From NCBI RefSeq assembly GCF_900111245.1, contig NZ_FOGO01000006.1:248001-312000 (forward strand): 64,000 nucleotides of DNA, given 5' to 3'. Below the pieces are notes generated by a model, which ran no database searches, had not been told where the DNA came from, and worked only from the letters and a program-made list of their open reading frames with translations. Made by a program: the position numbers and the translations under genes. Below, piece after piece: positions 34,501 through 42,370 of the stretch; positions within the stretch are counted from its first letter, which is position 1, and each line of letters begins with the position of its first letter. This DNA is from Streptomyces qinglanensis. GTDB lineage: Bacteria; Actinomycetota; Actinomycetes; Streptomycetales; Streptomycetaceae.

Positions 34501-34761
34501 GAGTGCGGAGGCGCGGTCGCGGCAGGGGATGAGGGCTGCGCGCGCCGGTTCGCGGTTGACCTGGAAGACGGTGGGGTCGGCGTCCCACTCCCGTTCGCCT
34601 TCCCGCCCGCCTTCCCGCCCGTCTTCCCGTCCGTTCGGTCCGGCCGGGCTCCGCTGCGCGGCGGCGAAGGCCGCCTTCTGGTCGCGGAAGGCGGCCCAGC
34701 CCGCCAGAGTGCCACCGGTCGTTGCCAGAAAGCTCCGTCGTGCCCATGGCTTCGGATTCAT
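31540..34761 (-). CDS. Tat-exported glycoside hydrolase family 2 beta-galactosidase
   Basis: A 1073-residue LacZ-type enzyme. The N-terminus starting at ATG 34761 carries a twin-arginine signal (RRSFLATTGG), so the folded enzyme is probably secreted, unlike E. coli LacZ. A charged Gly/Arg/Glu repeat follows (about 48-62). The GH2 sugar-binding domain, immunoglobulin-like domain and TIM barrel come next, with VRTSHYPDSPRWLELCDEYG, the acid/base Glu in SLGNEAGSG near 507 and the nucleophile Glu in LCEYAHSMGNS near 572. A C-terminal beta-galactosidase small-chain domain (about 795-1065) closes the protein. Released galactosides outside the cell are the likely substrates. Confidence 0.93.
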   Translation of the reverse strand: MNPKPWARRSFLATTGGTLAGWAAFRDQKAAFAAAQRSPAGPNGREDGREGGREGEREWDADPTVFQVNREPARAALIPCRDRASALEDRPGDSPYHRSLNGDWRFHWCENPEKRPEGFHRTDFDDGDWDRLPVPSNWEMHGYREPVYLNIKYPWTGYEQPEPPDVPRKFNPVGSYRRTFRVPRSWRGRRTLLSFQGVKSAFFVWVNGERVGYSEDSYTPAEFDIGEQLQDGENTLAVQVYRWSDGSWLEDQDMIDLSGIFRDVYLYSVPRVHLHDAEVRTALDEARTSAELTVRARIRDTTGGTAGKYTVSGVLYDADGHRVRTGPLTGSAQPPAGGIADLELTGTVRAPRLWSAESPSLYTLVLTVRDPGGDRSEVQRVRFGFREVTFGPGRLHLNGRPLLFAGTNRHETDPVHGQAVPEKTMLRDIELMKQHNINAVRTSHYPDSPRWLELCDEYGLYVIGETNLETHGVRDTVPGSLPEWTEACLDRARSMVERDKNHPCVVLWSLGNEAGSGENFRTMADWFHRRDPTRPVHYEGMSSVADVESRMYAKPDEVEKYGRSGNTKPFMLCEYAHSMGNSTGNLQEYWDLFEKYPNLHGGFIWDWVDQTIRKPVPGDPSRSYQSYGGDWVPGCPSDGNFCCNGVVRSDRRVNPAMAEVKRVYQRVAFSGGKAARGEVGIANKYAFTGLDGYELRWEVTRDGERTGHGTVRPPRTEPGGTSTLRLPLERPSRPVPGAEYWLNLSLVLRRRSPWAEAGHEVAGAQFPLTEWQAAAAQPQESGLPPVEYEETGEQVTVTGRDFSLTLDKDRGTLTGFRHRGVVLLTEGPVPNFWRAPTDNDRGRGFQNTARTWKEAGAHRTTDSVRVTRENRAQLSVEVRSTLPTSPASSAFTTVLTVRGDGEVRVAHTLEPGSGLPDLPLVGALFTLPGELSTFGWYGRGPHENYRDRATAAHVGRYRAEVADRFTPYVRPQECGNVTGVRWGELTGRHGAGLRVTTEDGDQLELSALRYTPADLDGPGHPYELGPGEETVLGVNHRQTGVGGNDSWGAPPLEKYLLHADRTYRYGYRLRAVR

Positions 34762-34905
34762 GACTCCACAAGACACCACAGAGCCACATCACTATCAACG
34801 CTTTCGCACAACTTCTTTCATCGAGAGTGTTCCCGGCACGCGCGCGGGCCGCAGTGGGGACTCGGCACCGCGGTCCGGTGTCCGGAGCACCGCGCCGCAC
34901 GGCGT

Positions 34906-34968
34906 GCGGCAGGCGGCAGGCGGCAGGCGGCAGGCGGCAGGCAACGGGCGGCAGGCAACGGGCGGGAG
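34906..34968. repeat. heptanucleotide tandem repeat (9 units)
   Basis: Nine 7-bp units: five exact GCGGCAG, then GCAACGG, GCGGCAG, GCAACGG and GCGGGAG. The array lies 3 bp beyond the stop of the sensor-kinase-like gene, between it and the start of the beta-galactosidase gene. Perfect short units suggest slippage-prone DNA that could vary between strains. Confidence 0.85.
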
Positions 34969-34970
34969 CC

Positions 34971-37058
34971 TCACGTGTCCTGGCCGTACCCGGCTCCCCG
35001 GTGGCGCCCGTGCCGAGCGGCGGGCCTCCGCGACCCACCGGCCTGCCCCGCGGGTCCCGCACCCGGGTCCGGGTCCGGGACCGGCAGTCGGCCGGGATCC
35101 GCCGGGTCGCCCTGCCGGGGGGCGGCCGCCTCGCCCGGTTCGCTCTCCCGGTCGGCCGGACCGGCCTCGTCCCGGGGCCGGACCGCGGGGTCGTGCTCCG
35201 CGGCGGTGTGCTCCTGCCCGGCGCGCCGGGGCAGCGGGGGGCGCCCCGGTGCGGCCTCGGCACCCCCGGGTTCCCCGGCCGGTACGGATGACGCGAAGGG
35301 CAGCGGCGTCGCGGGCCCGCGCTCCTTTCCGCGCGCTCGGGCCCGCGGCCGCGGATCGGCGGTGTCGCGCACGGCGGCCGGCGCGGCGGACCCGGCCCCT
35401 CCCGGGCCCGCGGCGGGCCGCCCCTCGGGCACGCGGGCGGCGGCGTCGGCCGGTGGCGCGGCCGCGGGGGCCGGGCCCGTCGCCGGATCCGCGGCGGGCC
35501 GCGGACGGCGGGTGTCCGCGCCGGAGCCCGCTCCCGGGGCCGGGGCGCCGGGCCCGGCGGCGGGGACCGGCCCGGTCCCAGGGCCGGCACCTGCGCCGCT
35601 CACCGGTCCGGGCGCCGACCGGCGCACGGCCTCATCCGGCCGGGGTGCGGCCCCCGGAGCGGGAGTTGCCCCCGGAGCGGCGGTTGTACCCGGCGCACGC
35701 CGCCTGCCGGGCCCGGCGGCCGCTGCGGCCCGGCCGGATGCGTTCTCCGGCCGGGCACCGGGGGCGGTTTCGCCGGTGCGGCCCAGCAGACGCTGCGGCA
35801 GGACGGCGACTGCCTGCACCCCGCCGTAGATGTTGTTCCGCAGTTGGACGACGATGCCGTGCCGCCGGGCCAGGGCGGCGACGACGTAGAGGCCGATGCG
35901 GCCGTCCCGCACCAGTTCGGTGGCGTCGGTCCGACCGGGTTCGGCGAGCACCGTGTTGAGGCGTTGCTGTGCGACGGGGTCCATGCCCGGCCCCCGGTCC
36001 TCGACCTCGACCGCGAGCCCGGCGGCGACGCGCTGCGTGCGCACCAGCACCTGCGCCTCCGGCGGGGAGAAGACCGTGGCGTTCTCGATGAGTTCGGCCA
36101 GCAGATGGACGACGTCCGCGACGGCCTGCCCGTGCACCGTGCCCTCGATCGGGGGCACCAACTGCACCCGCGTGTAGTGCTCGACCTCGGCGACGGCGGA
36201 GCGGAGCGCCTCGGAGAGGGAGACGGGGCGGGTCCACCGGCGGTGCGCGGCCGCGCCGCCGAGCACCGCCAGGTTCTCCGCGTGCCGCCGGGTGCGGGTG
36301 GCGACGTGGTCGACCCGGAAGACGCCCTTGAGCAGATCGGGATCCTCGATCTCGTTCTCCAGCCGGTCGATGAGCTCGATCTCCCGGTGCACCAGGGACT
36401 GGAGCCGGCGGGCGAGGCCGACGAAGACCTCGGCCCGCTCCTCGCCCCCGTCACGCGCCTCCGCCGTCAGCACGACCGCCTCCACGAGGGCGGACTCCGC
36501 GGCGCACTGGGCGAGCGCCGCCTGGTGGCCGAGCAGGTCCAGCGCGTCGCCGACGGGTTCGGCCTCCGGGGCCCGGGTGCGGGTCACGGGGCGCTCGCCG
36601 TGCCGCAGCGCCCAGAGCATCGACCGGAGTTCGGCCTGGCCGCGCACCAGGCTCCGCCGCAGCGCCGCACAGCGTGCGGCGCTGCCGCGCGCCTCGGCCT
36701 CGGCCAGCAGCCAGGCCCCGCCCAGGGCGGCGGCGACGAGCAGCGCGCCGAGCACCAGCAGGGTCCACAGCCCGGCGCCGAGCGGTTCCGCCCCCGCACG
36801 GGCTCCCAGCACACAGCCGACGACGAGGGTTCCGACGGCCGCGACCGCCCCCGAGGGCAGCACTGCGAGCCGCACCAGGCGGCGCCGTACGGCGGCGTCC
36901 CCCACGTTCTCCCGAGCCCGGGTCTGCGCTCGCGGCCTGCCGTGCCGCCGCCGTGCGGGGACGTTTTTGCCGCGCGGCGCGGCCGGTGGGACCGCGGGCG
37001 AAGCGGAAGCGGATACTCCCCTTCCATTCAGGGTCGCGTAGCTCAGGGATTCGGCCAT
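34971..37058 (-). CDS. CvnA-like sensor histidine kinase/ATPase (orphan)
   Basis: A 695-residue membrane protein of the conservon CvnA type. The ATG follows GAGGAA. Two TM segments lie at about 62-85 and 96-118. A dimerisation-like helical region contains LLGHQAALAQCAAESALVEAVVLTA. The ATPase domain (about 290-430) has the N-box ELIENATVFSPP, the G1 box VEDRGPGMDP and a GRIGLYVVAALARRHGI segment. The last about 230 residues are Pro/Ala/Gly/Arg-rich and probably disordered. CvnA proteins normally sit with CvnB (roadblock), CvnC and the GTPase CvnD; none is adjacent here. Confidence 0.85.
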   Translation of the reverse strand: MAESLSYATLNGRGVSASASPAVPPAAPRGKNVPARRRHGRPRAQTRARENVGDAAVRRRLVRLAVLPSGAVAAVGTLVVGCVLGARAGAEPLGAGLWTLLVLGALLVAAALGGAWLLAEAEARGSAARCAALRRSLVRGQAELRSMLWALRHGERPVTRTRAPEAEPVGDALDLLGHQAALAQCAAESALVEAVVLTAEARDGGEERAEVFVGLARRLQSLVHREIELIDRLENEIEDPDLLKGVFRVDHVATRTRRHAENLAVLGGAAAHRRWTRPVSLSEALRSAVAEVEHYTRVQLVPPIEGTVHGQAVADVVHLLAELIENATVFSPPEAQVLVRTQRVAAGLAVEVEDRGPGMDPVAQQRLNTVLAEPGRTDATELVRDGRIGLYVVAALARRHGIVVQLRNNIYGGVQAVAVLPQRLLGRTGETAPGARPENASGRAAAAAGPGRRRAPGTTAAPGATPAPGAAPRPDEAVRRSAPGPVSGAGAGPGTGPVPAAGPGAPAPGAGSGADTRRPRPAADPATGPAPAAAPPADAAARVPEGRPAAGPGGAGSAAPAAVRDTADPRPRARARGKERGPATPLPFASSVPAGEPGGAEAAPGRPPLPRRAGQEHTAAEHDPAVRPRDEAGPADRESEPGEAAAPRQGDPADPGRLPVPDPDPGAGPAGQAGGSRRPAARHGRHRGAGYGQDT

Positions 37059-37258
37059 GGGTTCCTCGGCAGAGTTGAGGCAGGTGAGAAGTGGAACAGA
37101 CAGCGCGGGACAGTCGGGAGAAAGGTGTCGGCGCCGTGGTCACGCTAGCCCCGGGGGTTGGCTCCCCCTGGCCCGTACAAGGGATTCGCCAGGGTTCGCC
37201 ACCTCCCAACGAGTGAACCCACCTGACTTTCCCTTGACAGGTCGTCCACGGCAGCCGG

Positions 37259-37924
37259 TCAGTACGCCCTGACCGTGACGTTCACCCGCCCCCGCAGCCC
37301 CAGCCCGGGCGGCGCGGACCCGGGCTCGGTGCGGGGCACGCCGTGGTAGGCACGGCGCGCCGGGCCGCCGAAGACGAAGGCGTCCCCGCTGCGGAGCGGC
37401 ACATCCCGCCAGGGCCGCCCGCGCCCCTCGGTGTTCCCGAAGCGGAAGACGCAGGAGTCCCCCAGGCTGAAGGAGACGACGGGCGCGTCGGAGGGCTCGT
37501 CGCTGTCCCGGTGCATGCCCATCCGCGCACCGGCGCCGTAGAAGTTCACCAGCGCCACGTCGTACCGGACGGTGCACGGCCCCGGGCCGTACCGCGGTTC
37601 CCCGGTCGCCTCGGCAGCCGCGTCCACCGCGGCCCGGGCCCACTCCCCCAGCCGGCCGGGGAAGGTCTTGACGGGCTCCCCGCCGCCGTCCACCACCGTC
37701 GGCGCGTATCCGTACGGGTACCAGTGCCGCCCCAGGCTCACCTGGCGCACCGACATCTCACCACCGCCGGGCATCCGCACGGTCCGCAGCCCCGCGGGCG
37801 GCAGCGCCCAGCTCCGGCACCCGGCCAGCAGCTCCCGCTGGGCGCCCTCCCCCAGCCACCCGGGCAGCAGGACGGCGCCCGCGGCGATCTCCTCCGCCGG
37901 CCGCGGGAACAGCTCCGCACTCAC
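37259..37924 (-). CDS. AlkB-like 2-oxoglutarate/Fe(II) dioxygenase
   Basis: A 221-residue AlkB-family dioxygenase expected to repair alkylated bases by oxidative demethylation. The iron ligands appear as HRDSDEP (HxD) near residues 130-132 and a later His in RAYHGVPRT near 187. The closing RVNVTVR near 213 supplies the 2-oxoglutarate-binding arginines. A FYGAGARMGMH lead-in is typical. The GTG at 37924 is preferred; GTG 37933 is possible. It is alone on its strand segment, with no Ada partner nearby. Confidence 0.88.
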   Translation of the reverse strand: MSAELFPRPAEEIAAGAVLLPGWLGEGAQRELLAGCRSWALPPAGLRTVRMPGGGEMSVRQVSLGRHWYPYGYAPTVVDGGGEPVKTFPGRLGEWARAAVDAAAEATGEPRYGPGPCTVRYDVALVNFYGAGARMGMHRDSDEPSDAPVVSFSLGDSCVFRFGNTEGRGRPWRDVPLRSGDAFVFGGPARRAYHGVPRTEPGSAPPGLGLRGRVNVTVRAY

Positions 37925-38129
37925 CCGGACCACCCTACGGCGCCACCGTCCGGTCCCCCGGGCGATGCGAGTGGGCGGGCGGGCGGAAGCTGCGGCCCGG
38001 CCCGAGGGCGTGCCGCCGATGCCACGGCGGGCGGGAGCGGGCGTCGCACGGATCACTGCGCAGGGACTGATCGCCTCAGGCACCCATGCCGTATGGTCGG
38101 ACGACAGGACTCGGAGGCGAGGAGCGCGC

Positions 38130-38924
38130 GTGAGTGTGGATTCCACCGGGACGGTGCTGACCGGGGTGCGGAACTTCCGGGACGTCGGCGGCCTGCCGAC
38201 GGCGGACGGGCGCCGGGTGCGCTCCGGCGTGCTCTTCCGCAGCGGCCACCTGGCGCACGCGACCCCCGAGGACGCCACCGCGCTGGGCGCACTCGCGCTG
38301 CACACCGTCTTCGACTTCCGCAACTCCGCCGACCGGGCACTGGACGGCCCCGACATCGAACTGCCCGGCGTGCGCAACATCAATCTGCCGCTCTCCGACC
38401 CGGCCGACGGAGCCGAGTTCTGGCGGCTGGTGCGGGACGGCGAACTCGACCAGCTCCAGGCGATCCTCGGCGACGGCCTCGCCGCCCAGCGGATGACCGA
38501 CTCCTACCGCACCATGATCCACGAGCGCACCGCCGAGCACAGCCGGATCCTGCACGCGCTCGCCGAGGACAGCCTGCCCGCACTGCTGCACTGCGCGGCG
38601 GGCAAGGACCGGGCGGGTCTCTCGATCGCCGTCACCCTGCTGGCGCTCGGCGTCGAGCGGGACGCCGTGGAGGAGGACTACCTCCAGTCCAACCACCCGC
38701 ACCGGCGCTACAGGATCCACCGCAGCGGCAAGTCCCGGGCGGGGATGTCGCCGGAGGTCATGGAACTGCTCGCGCCGCTCTTCGAGGCCCGGGCCGGCTA
38801 CCTCCACGCGGCGTTCGCCGCCATCGACGAGACCTGGGGCGGCGTGGACGCCTACCTGGCCGAGGGCCTGCGGCTCTCCGAGGAGACCCGCACCCGGCTC
38901 CGCTCCCGCCTGCTGGAGTCCTGA
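38130..38924 (+). CDS. tyrosine/serine protein phosphatase (PF13350 type)
   Basis: A 264-residue phosphatase. The start GTG 38130 follows GGAGG/GAGGAG. It begins with the family motif GVRNFRDVGGLPTADGRRVRSGVLFRSG (about 11-38) and has the P-loop HCAAGKDRAG, whose CX5R supplies the nucleophilic Cys near residue 154. Family members dephosphorylate phosphotyrosine, phosphoserine or phosphoinositides; the target is not visible. It is monocistronic, convergent with the hopanoid operon. Confidence 0.9.
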   Translation: MSVDSTGTVLTGVRNFRDVGGLPTADGRRVRSGVLFRSGHLAHATPEDATALGALALHTVFDFRNSADRALDGPDIELPGVRNINLPLSDPADGAEFWRLVRDGELDQLQAILGDGLAAQRMTDSYRTMIHERTAEHSRILHALAEDSLPALLHCAAGKDRAGLSIAVTLLALGVERDAVEEDYLQSNHPHRRYRIHRSGKSRAGMSPEVMELLAPLFEARAGYLHAAFAAIDETWGGVDAYLAEGLRLSEETRTRLRSRLLES

Positions 38925-39003
38925 GGCCCGGGTCCGCGCCCCGGGAACCGCCGCAGCCCCGCCGAGCGGATGCGGCCGGCCCTGCTCAGCGGCGGTGACC
39001 CGC

Positions 39004-40386
39004 TCAGCGGTTGGCCACCGCCTGCCTGACCAGTGTGCGCCCGAAGTCCCACATGAGCCCGCCGCCGCTGTGCGCGTCGTCCATGACCTGGGTGAAGGCC
39101 GCCACGAACCGGTCCACCTCGGCCTCGCCGACCACCAGCGGCGGGATCAGTTTGATGACTTCCAGGTGGTCCCCGGAGACCTGGGTGAGGATCCGGTGCT
39201 TCTGCAGCAGCGGAACGACGACCATCTGGGCGAACAGCCCCTTGCGCGCCGCCTGGAGCATCGTCCAGCGGCTCCGCAGCTTCAGCGACCTGGGCCTGCC
39301 GAACTCGATCCCGATCATCAGTCCCCGGCCGCGCACCTCGTGCAGCAGCTCGTACCTGTCCACCAGTGCCGCGAGCCGGGAGCGGAGCAGCTCACCGGTG
39401 CGGCGGGCGTTCTCGGTGAGGCGCTCGTCGTCCATGACCGCGAGGGTGGCCAGCCCGGCCGCCATGGCCTGGGCGTTGGAGCCGAAGCTGGCGGAGTGCA
39501 CCAGCACCCGGTCCATGGACGAGTAGACCTTCTTGAAGATCCACTCCTTGCCGAGGGTCGCGCCGACCGGGACGTAGCCGCCCGAGAGCGATTTGGCCAC
39601 GCACACCAGGTCGGGGTCGACGTCCGGCTCGTGCTGGTAGGCGAAGAAGTCGCCGGTGCGGCCCAGCCCGGTCTGCACCTCGTCCGCGATGAGCAGCGCC
39701 CCGTGGCGGTGCAGCAGCTCCCGCGCGGCACGCAGATAGCCCGGCGGCGCCGCGTGCACACCCTTGCCCTGGACGGGCTCGACGACCAGCGCCGCCACGT
39801 CCTTCTTCCGCAGCTCGCGCTCCAGCGCCGCCGTGTCGCCCAGCGGGACGGGGGTGTCGGGCAGCAGCGGCGCGAATCCGTCCCGGAAGCCGTCCTCACC
39901 GTTGACGGACAGCGAACCGGTGGTCAGGCCGTGGAAGGCGTGGTCGCAGTAGAGCACCCTGGGCCTGCCGGTGGCACAGCGGGCGAACTTCAGTGCCGTC
40001 TCCACCGCCTCGGTGCCGCTGTTGCCGAAGAAGACCCGGTCGAGGCCCGGAGCGCGGGCCAGGAGCTGCTCGGCCAGCAGGCCCGGCAGCGGCTGGCAGT
40101 CGAAGCGGGTGAGGTCGGCGAGCTGCGCGTCCAGCACGTCGTGCAGTGCCCGCCGTACGACCGGATGGTGCCTGCCCACGCCCATGACGCCGAAGCCGGC
40201 CAGCATGTCGAGGTACGCGTTGTCCTCGGCGTCGTAGAAGTAGGCGCCCTCGGCACGGTCGTAGACCTTGTCGAAGCCGATGGTGTGCAGCATGCGCGGA
40301 AGCTGGTGATTGAGATGGCGCGCGTGCAGCTCGTAGCGCTCGCCGCTCCGTTCGGCCAGCAGCTTCGTCAGGTCGAAGCCGGTCAC
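39004..40386 (-). CDS. hpnO: class III aminotransferase, HpnO-like
   Basis: A 460-residue PLP-dependent aminotransferase. The GTG start follows GGGGAG. It has the cofactor region SGTEAVETALKFARCATGR near 123, DHAFHG near 152, DEVQTGLGRTGDFFAYQ near 236 and the Schiff-base Lys in CVAKSLSGGYVP near 262. Last gene of the hopanoid operon; HpnO is thought to aminate the ribosylhopane-derived aldehyde to give 35-aminobacteriohopanetriol. The assignment rests on context, since ornithine/acetylornithine-type relatives share the motifs. Confidence 0.82.
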   Translation of the reverse strand: MTGFDLTKLLAERSGERYELHARHLNHQLPRMLHTIGFDKVYDRAEGAYFYDAEDNAYLDMLAGFGVMGVGRHHPVVRRALHDVLDAQLADLTRFDCQPLPGLLAEQLLARAPGLDRVFFGNSGTEAVETALKFARCATGRPRVLYCDHAFHGLTTGSLSVNGEDGFRDGFAPLLPDTPVPLGDTAALERELRKKDVAALVVEPVQGKGVHAAPPGYLRAARELLHRHGALLIADEVQTGLGRTGDFFAYQHEPDVDPDLVCVAKSLSGGYVPVGATLGKEWIFKKVYSSMDRVLVHSASFGSNAQAMAAGLATLAVMDDERLTENARRTGELLRSRLAALVDRYELLHEVRGRGLMIGIEFGRPRSLKLRSRWTMLQAARKGLFAQMVVVPLLQKHRILTQVSGDHLEVIKLIPPLVVGEAEVDRFVAAFTQVMDDAHSGGGLMWDFGRTLVRQAVANR

Positions 40387-40674
40387 GCCGTACTCCCCTC
40401 ACCCGGGCGGGCCGCGCCCGCGTGCGCGGCCCGCCGGTGGCTCTCCCGTTCCCGCCCCGCGCCCCCGCGCCGGGTCTGCTCCCCGTGCGGCACGTCGGCG
40501 GACTCCGGCAGCGACATGGTCGGCCCCCTGTTATGGCGAATCGGTTCCGTGGCCGGCCCCCTGGCGAGGCGGCCCGGTGGTCCGGGCGCGGGGGCGCCCG
40601 GCAGATCCCGGCGCGTCTCCCCAGCGACCTCGTCCACCCGACGGGACGGGCAGCCGGGGCTGTGCGGACACGGC
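40387..40674. other. gap between hpnH and hpnO without a gene
   Basis: A 288-bp stretch with no credible open frame. From memory, S. coelicolor carries ispG and dxs at this position in its hopanoid cluster; neither is present here. Confidence 0.55.
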
Positions 40675-41697
40675 CTAGCCCGCCTTGCTGCCCGCCGCCT
40701 CGCGGGCGGCACGCAGCGACTCCTTGAGGGAGCCCATGGTGGCCAGCACGGCGGTCGGCTCGTATCCGCAGTGCGCCATGCAGTTCGCGCACCGGGGGTC
40801 CTTGCCGCGTCCGTACTTGTCCCAGTCGGTCTCCTCGACCAGTTCCCGGTAGGTCGGCACATAGCCGTCGCTCATCAGATAGCAGGGCCGCTGCCAGCCG
40901 AAGAGGGAGTAGTTGGGGATGGCCCAGGCCGTGCAGTCGAAGTCGGCCTTGCCCTCCAGGAAGTCCAGGAAGAGGGGGCTGTGGTTGAGCCGCCACCGGT
41001 CCCTGTTGCCCTGCGCGAACGCCTTCTTGAACAGCTCTCTGGTCTGCTCGACGCCCAGGAAGTGCTCCTGGTCGGGCGCCTTCTCGTAGGCGTAGGCGGG
41101 CGAGACCATCATCTCGTCCACCTGCAGCTCGTCGTTGAGGTAGTTCAGCACCTCGACGACGGTCTGCGGAGTGTCGGTGTTGAAGAACGTGGAATTGGTG
41201 GTGACCCGGAATCCGCGGCGCTTGGCCTCCTTCATGGCGGCCACCGCCTCGTCGAACACGCCCTCCTTGGCGACTGATTCGTCGTGCCGCTCCCGCAGCC
41301 CGTCGATGTGCACGGCGAACGCGAAATAGGGCGAGGGCGTGAACTCGTCCATCTTCTTGCGCAGCAGCATGGCGTTGGTGCAGAGGAAGACATACTTGCG
41401 CCGGGCCACCAGTTGCCGCACGATCTCCCCGATCTGCGGGTGCATCAGCGGCTCGCCGCCCGCGATGGAGACCATCGGCGCCCCGGACTCCAGCACCGCC
41501 CCCACCGCCTGGGCCACCGGCATCCGCTGCTTGAGCACACCGGCGGGGTGCTGGATCTTTCCGCACCCCTCGCACTTGAGGTTGCATGCGAAGAGCGGTT
41601 CCAGCTCCACGATGAGCGGGAATTTCTCCCGCCTGCGGAGCTTCTGCTGGAAGAGGTACGTCCCGATACGGAGCGTCTGGCGGAGCGGCATGGCCAT
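40675..41697 (-). CDS. hpnH: adenosyl-hopene transferase, radical SAM (HpnH)
   Basis: A 340-residue radical-SAM enzyme. The ATG at 41697 follows GGAGGTGA. The [4Fe-4S] ligands are CNLKCEGC (about 36-43), followed by SIAGGEPLMHP near 79. The C-terminal part ends in CANCMAHCGYEP, typical of HpnH (DUF3463). HpnH joins a 5'-deoxyadenosyl group to diploptene/hopene to form adenosylhopane, the first step of side-chain building. Its start lies 7 nt after the hpnG stop in the operon. Confidence 0.93.
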   Translation of the reverse strand: MAMPLRQTLRIGTYLFQQKLRRREKFPLIVELEPLFACNLKCEGCGKIQHPAGVLKQRMPVAQAVGAVLESGAPMVSIAGGEPLMHPQIGEIVRQLVARRKYVFLCTNAMLLRKKMDEFTPSPYFAFAVHIDGLRERHDESVAKEGVFDEAVAAMKEAKRRGFRVTTNSTFFNTDTPQTVVEVLNYLNDELQVDEMMVSPAYAYEKAPDQEHFLGVEQTRELFKKAFAQGNRDRWRLNHSPLFLDFLEGKADFDCTAWAIPNYSLFGWQRPCYLMSDGYVPTYRELVEETDWDKYGRGKDPRCANCMAHCGYEPTAVLATMGSLKESLRAAREAAGSKAG

Positions 41698-41704
41698 TTC
41701 TGGC

Positions 41705-42370
41705 TCACCTCCAGGGGAGCAGCAGGGATCGGTGCCATTCGAGAAAGGCGGGCAGGACTCCGCGAAGCACGCGGAATGCCGATATTCCACCCCGCAGTGT
41801 CCCGATGCGGATCAGTTCATGGCCGGGAGCGTCCACCACCACCCGTACGGCGGCAACCGGGCGCCGGCCCGTGCCCGCCGCCGCGGTGTCCAGAGCGGCG
41901 GCGGACTCCATGTCGGCGGCGATCGCTCCGGTCTCGTGCAAGACGGCCCTGGCCCGGCCCCGCACCACATGGTCGGTGCCCACCAGCGGGCCCACATGGA
42001 CGGTGCCGTACCGGGCCGCGGCGGCTGCCAGCAGTTCGGTCCCGGTGCACGGCGTGTGGCCCCGGGTGTCGCGGGTCTGCGCCGCCACCACCAGGTCGCC
42101 CGGCCGCATCCCGGGCGCCAGCCCGGCACAGAATCCGGTGGCCAGCACCGCGGTGGCGCCGGGCACGGTCTCCCGGGCGAGCGCCCCGGCCAGAGCGCGC
42201 CGCGCGGCCTGCGCGCCCATGCCGCTGCGCACGAGCCGCACGTCCCCGGCGCCGGTTTCCCCGTCCGGCTCCTGGCCGCCCGGATGCTCCAGGCCCCGGC
42301 GCAGCGCGAGGTGCTCGATGCCGAGCGCACACGTCAGCAGCAGCGGGCCCGGGGCTGCCGGGCTCTCCAT
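41705..42370 (-). CDS. hpnG: adenosylhopane nucleosidase (HpnG)
   Basis: A 221-residue nucleoside-phosphorylase-fold protein. It has GIEHLALRRGL near 17, the strand VLATGFCAGLAPGMRPGDLVVA near 77-98 and the catalytic-region motif AADMESAA near 153, with Glu stabilising the purine-leaving step. HpnG removes adenine from adenosylhopane to give ribosylhopane. The start overlaps the cyclase stop by one base (TGATG), so translation is coupled. Length fits the family. Confidence 0.9.
   Translation of the reverse strand: MESPAAPGPLLLTCALGIEHLALRRGLEHPGGQEPDGETGAGDVRLVRSGMGAQAARRALAGALARETVPGATAVLATGFCAGLAPGMRPGDLVVAAQTRDTRGHTPCTGTELLAAAAARYGTVHVGPLVGTDHVVRGRARAVLHETGAIAADMESAAALDTAAAGTGRRPVAAVRVVVDAPGHELIRIGTLRGGISAFRVLRGVLPAFLEWHRSLLLPWR

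Noticed and set aside
34762..34820. Possible LacI-type operator (GAAAGCGTTGA) before the beta-galactosidase gene
   Set aside because: Only a half-site is present and symmetry is poor; no LacI gene is adjacent.
37142..37171. GGGGG/CCCCC stem near the CvnA-like start as a terminator or riboswitch
   Set aside because: Only five paired bases and no conserved RNA structure could be recognised.
37233..37241. TTGACA near 37235 as a plus-strand promoter
   Set aside because: It lies at the 3' end of the AlkB-like gene with no plus-strand gene for about 890 bp and no -10 at proper distance.
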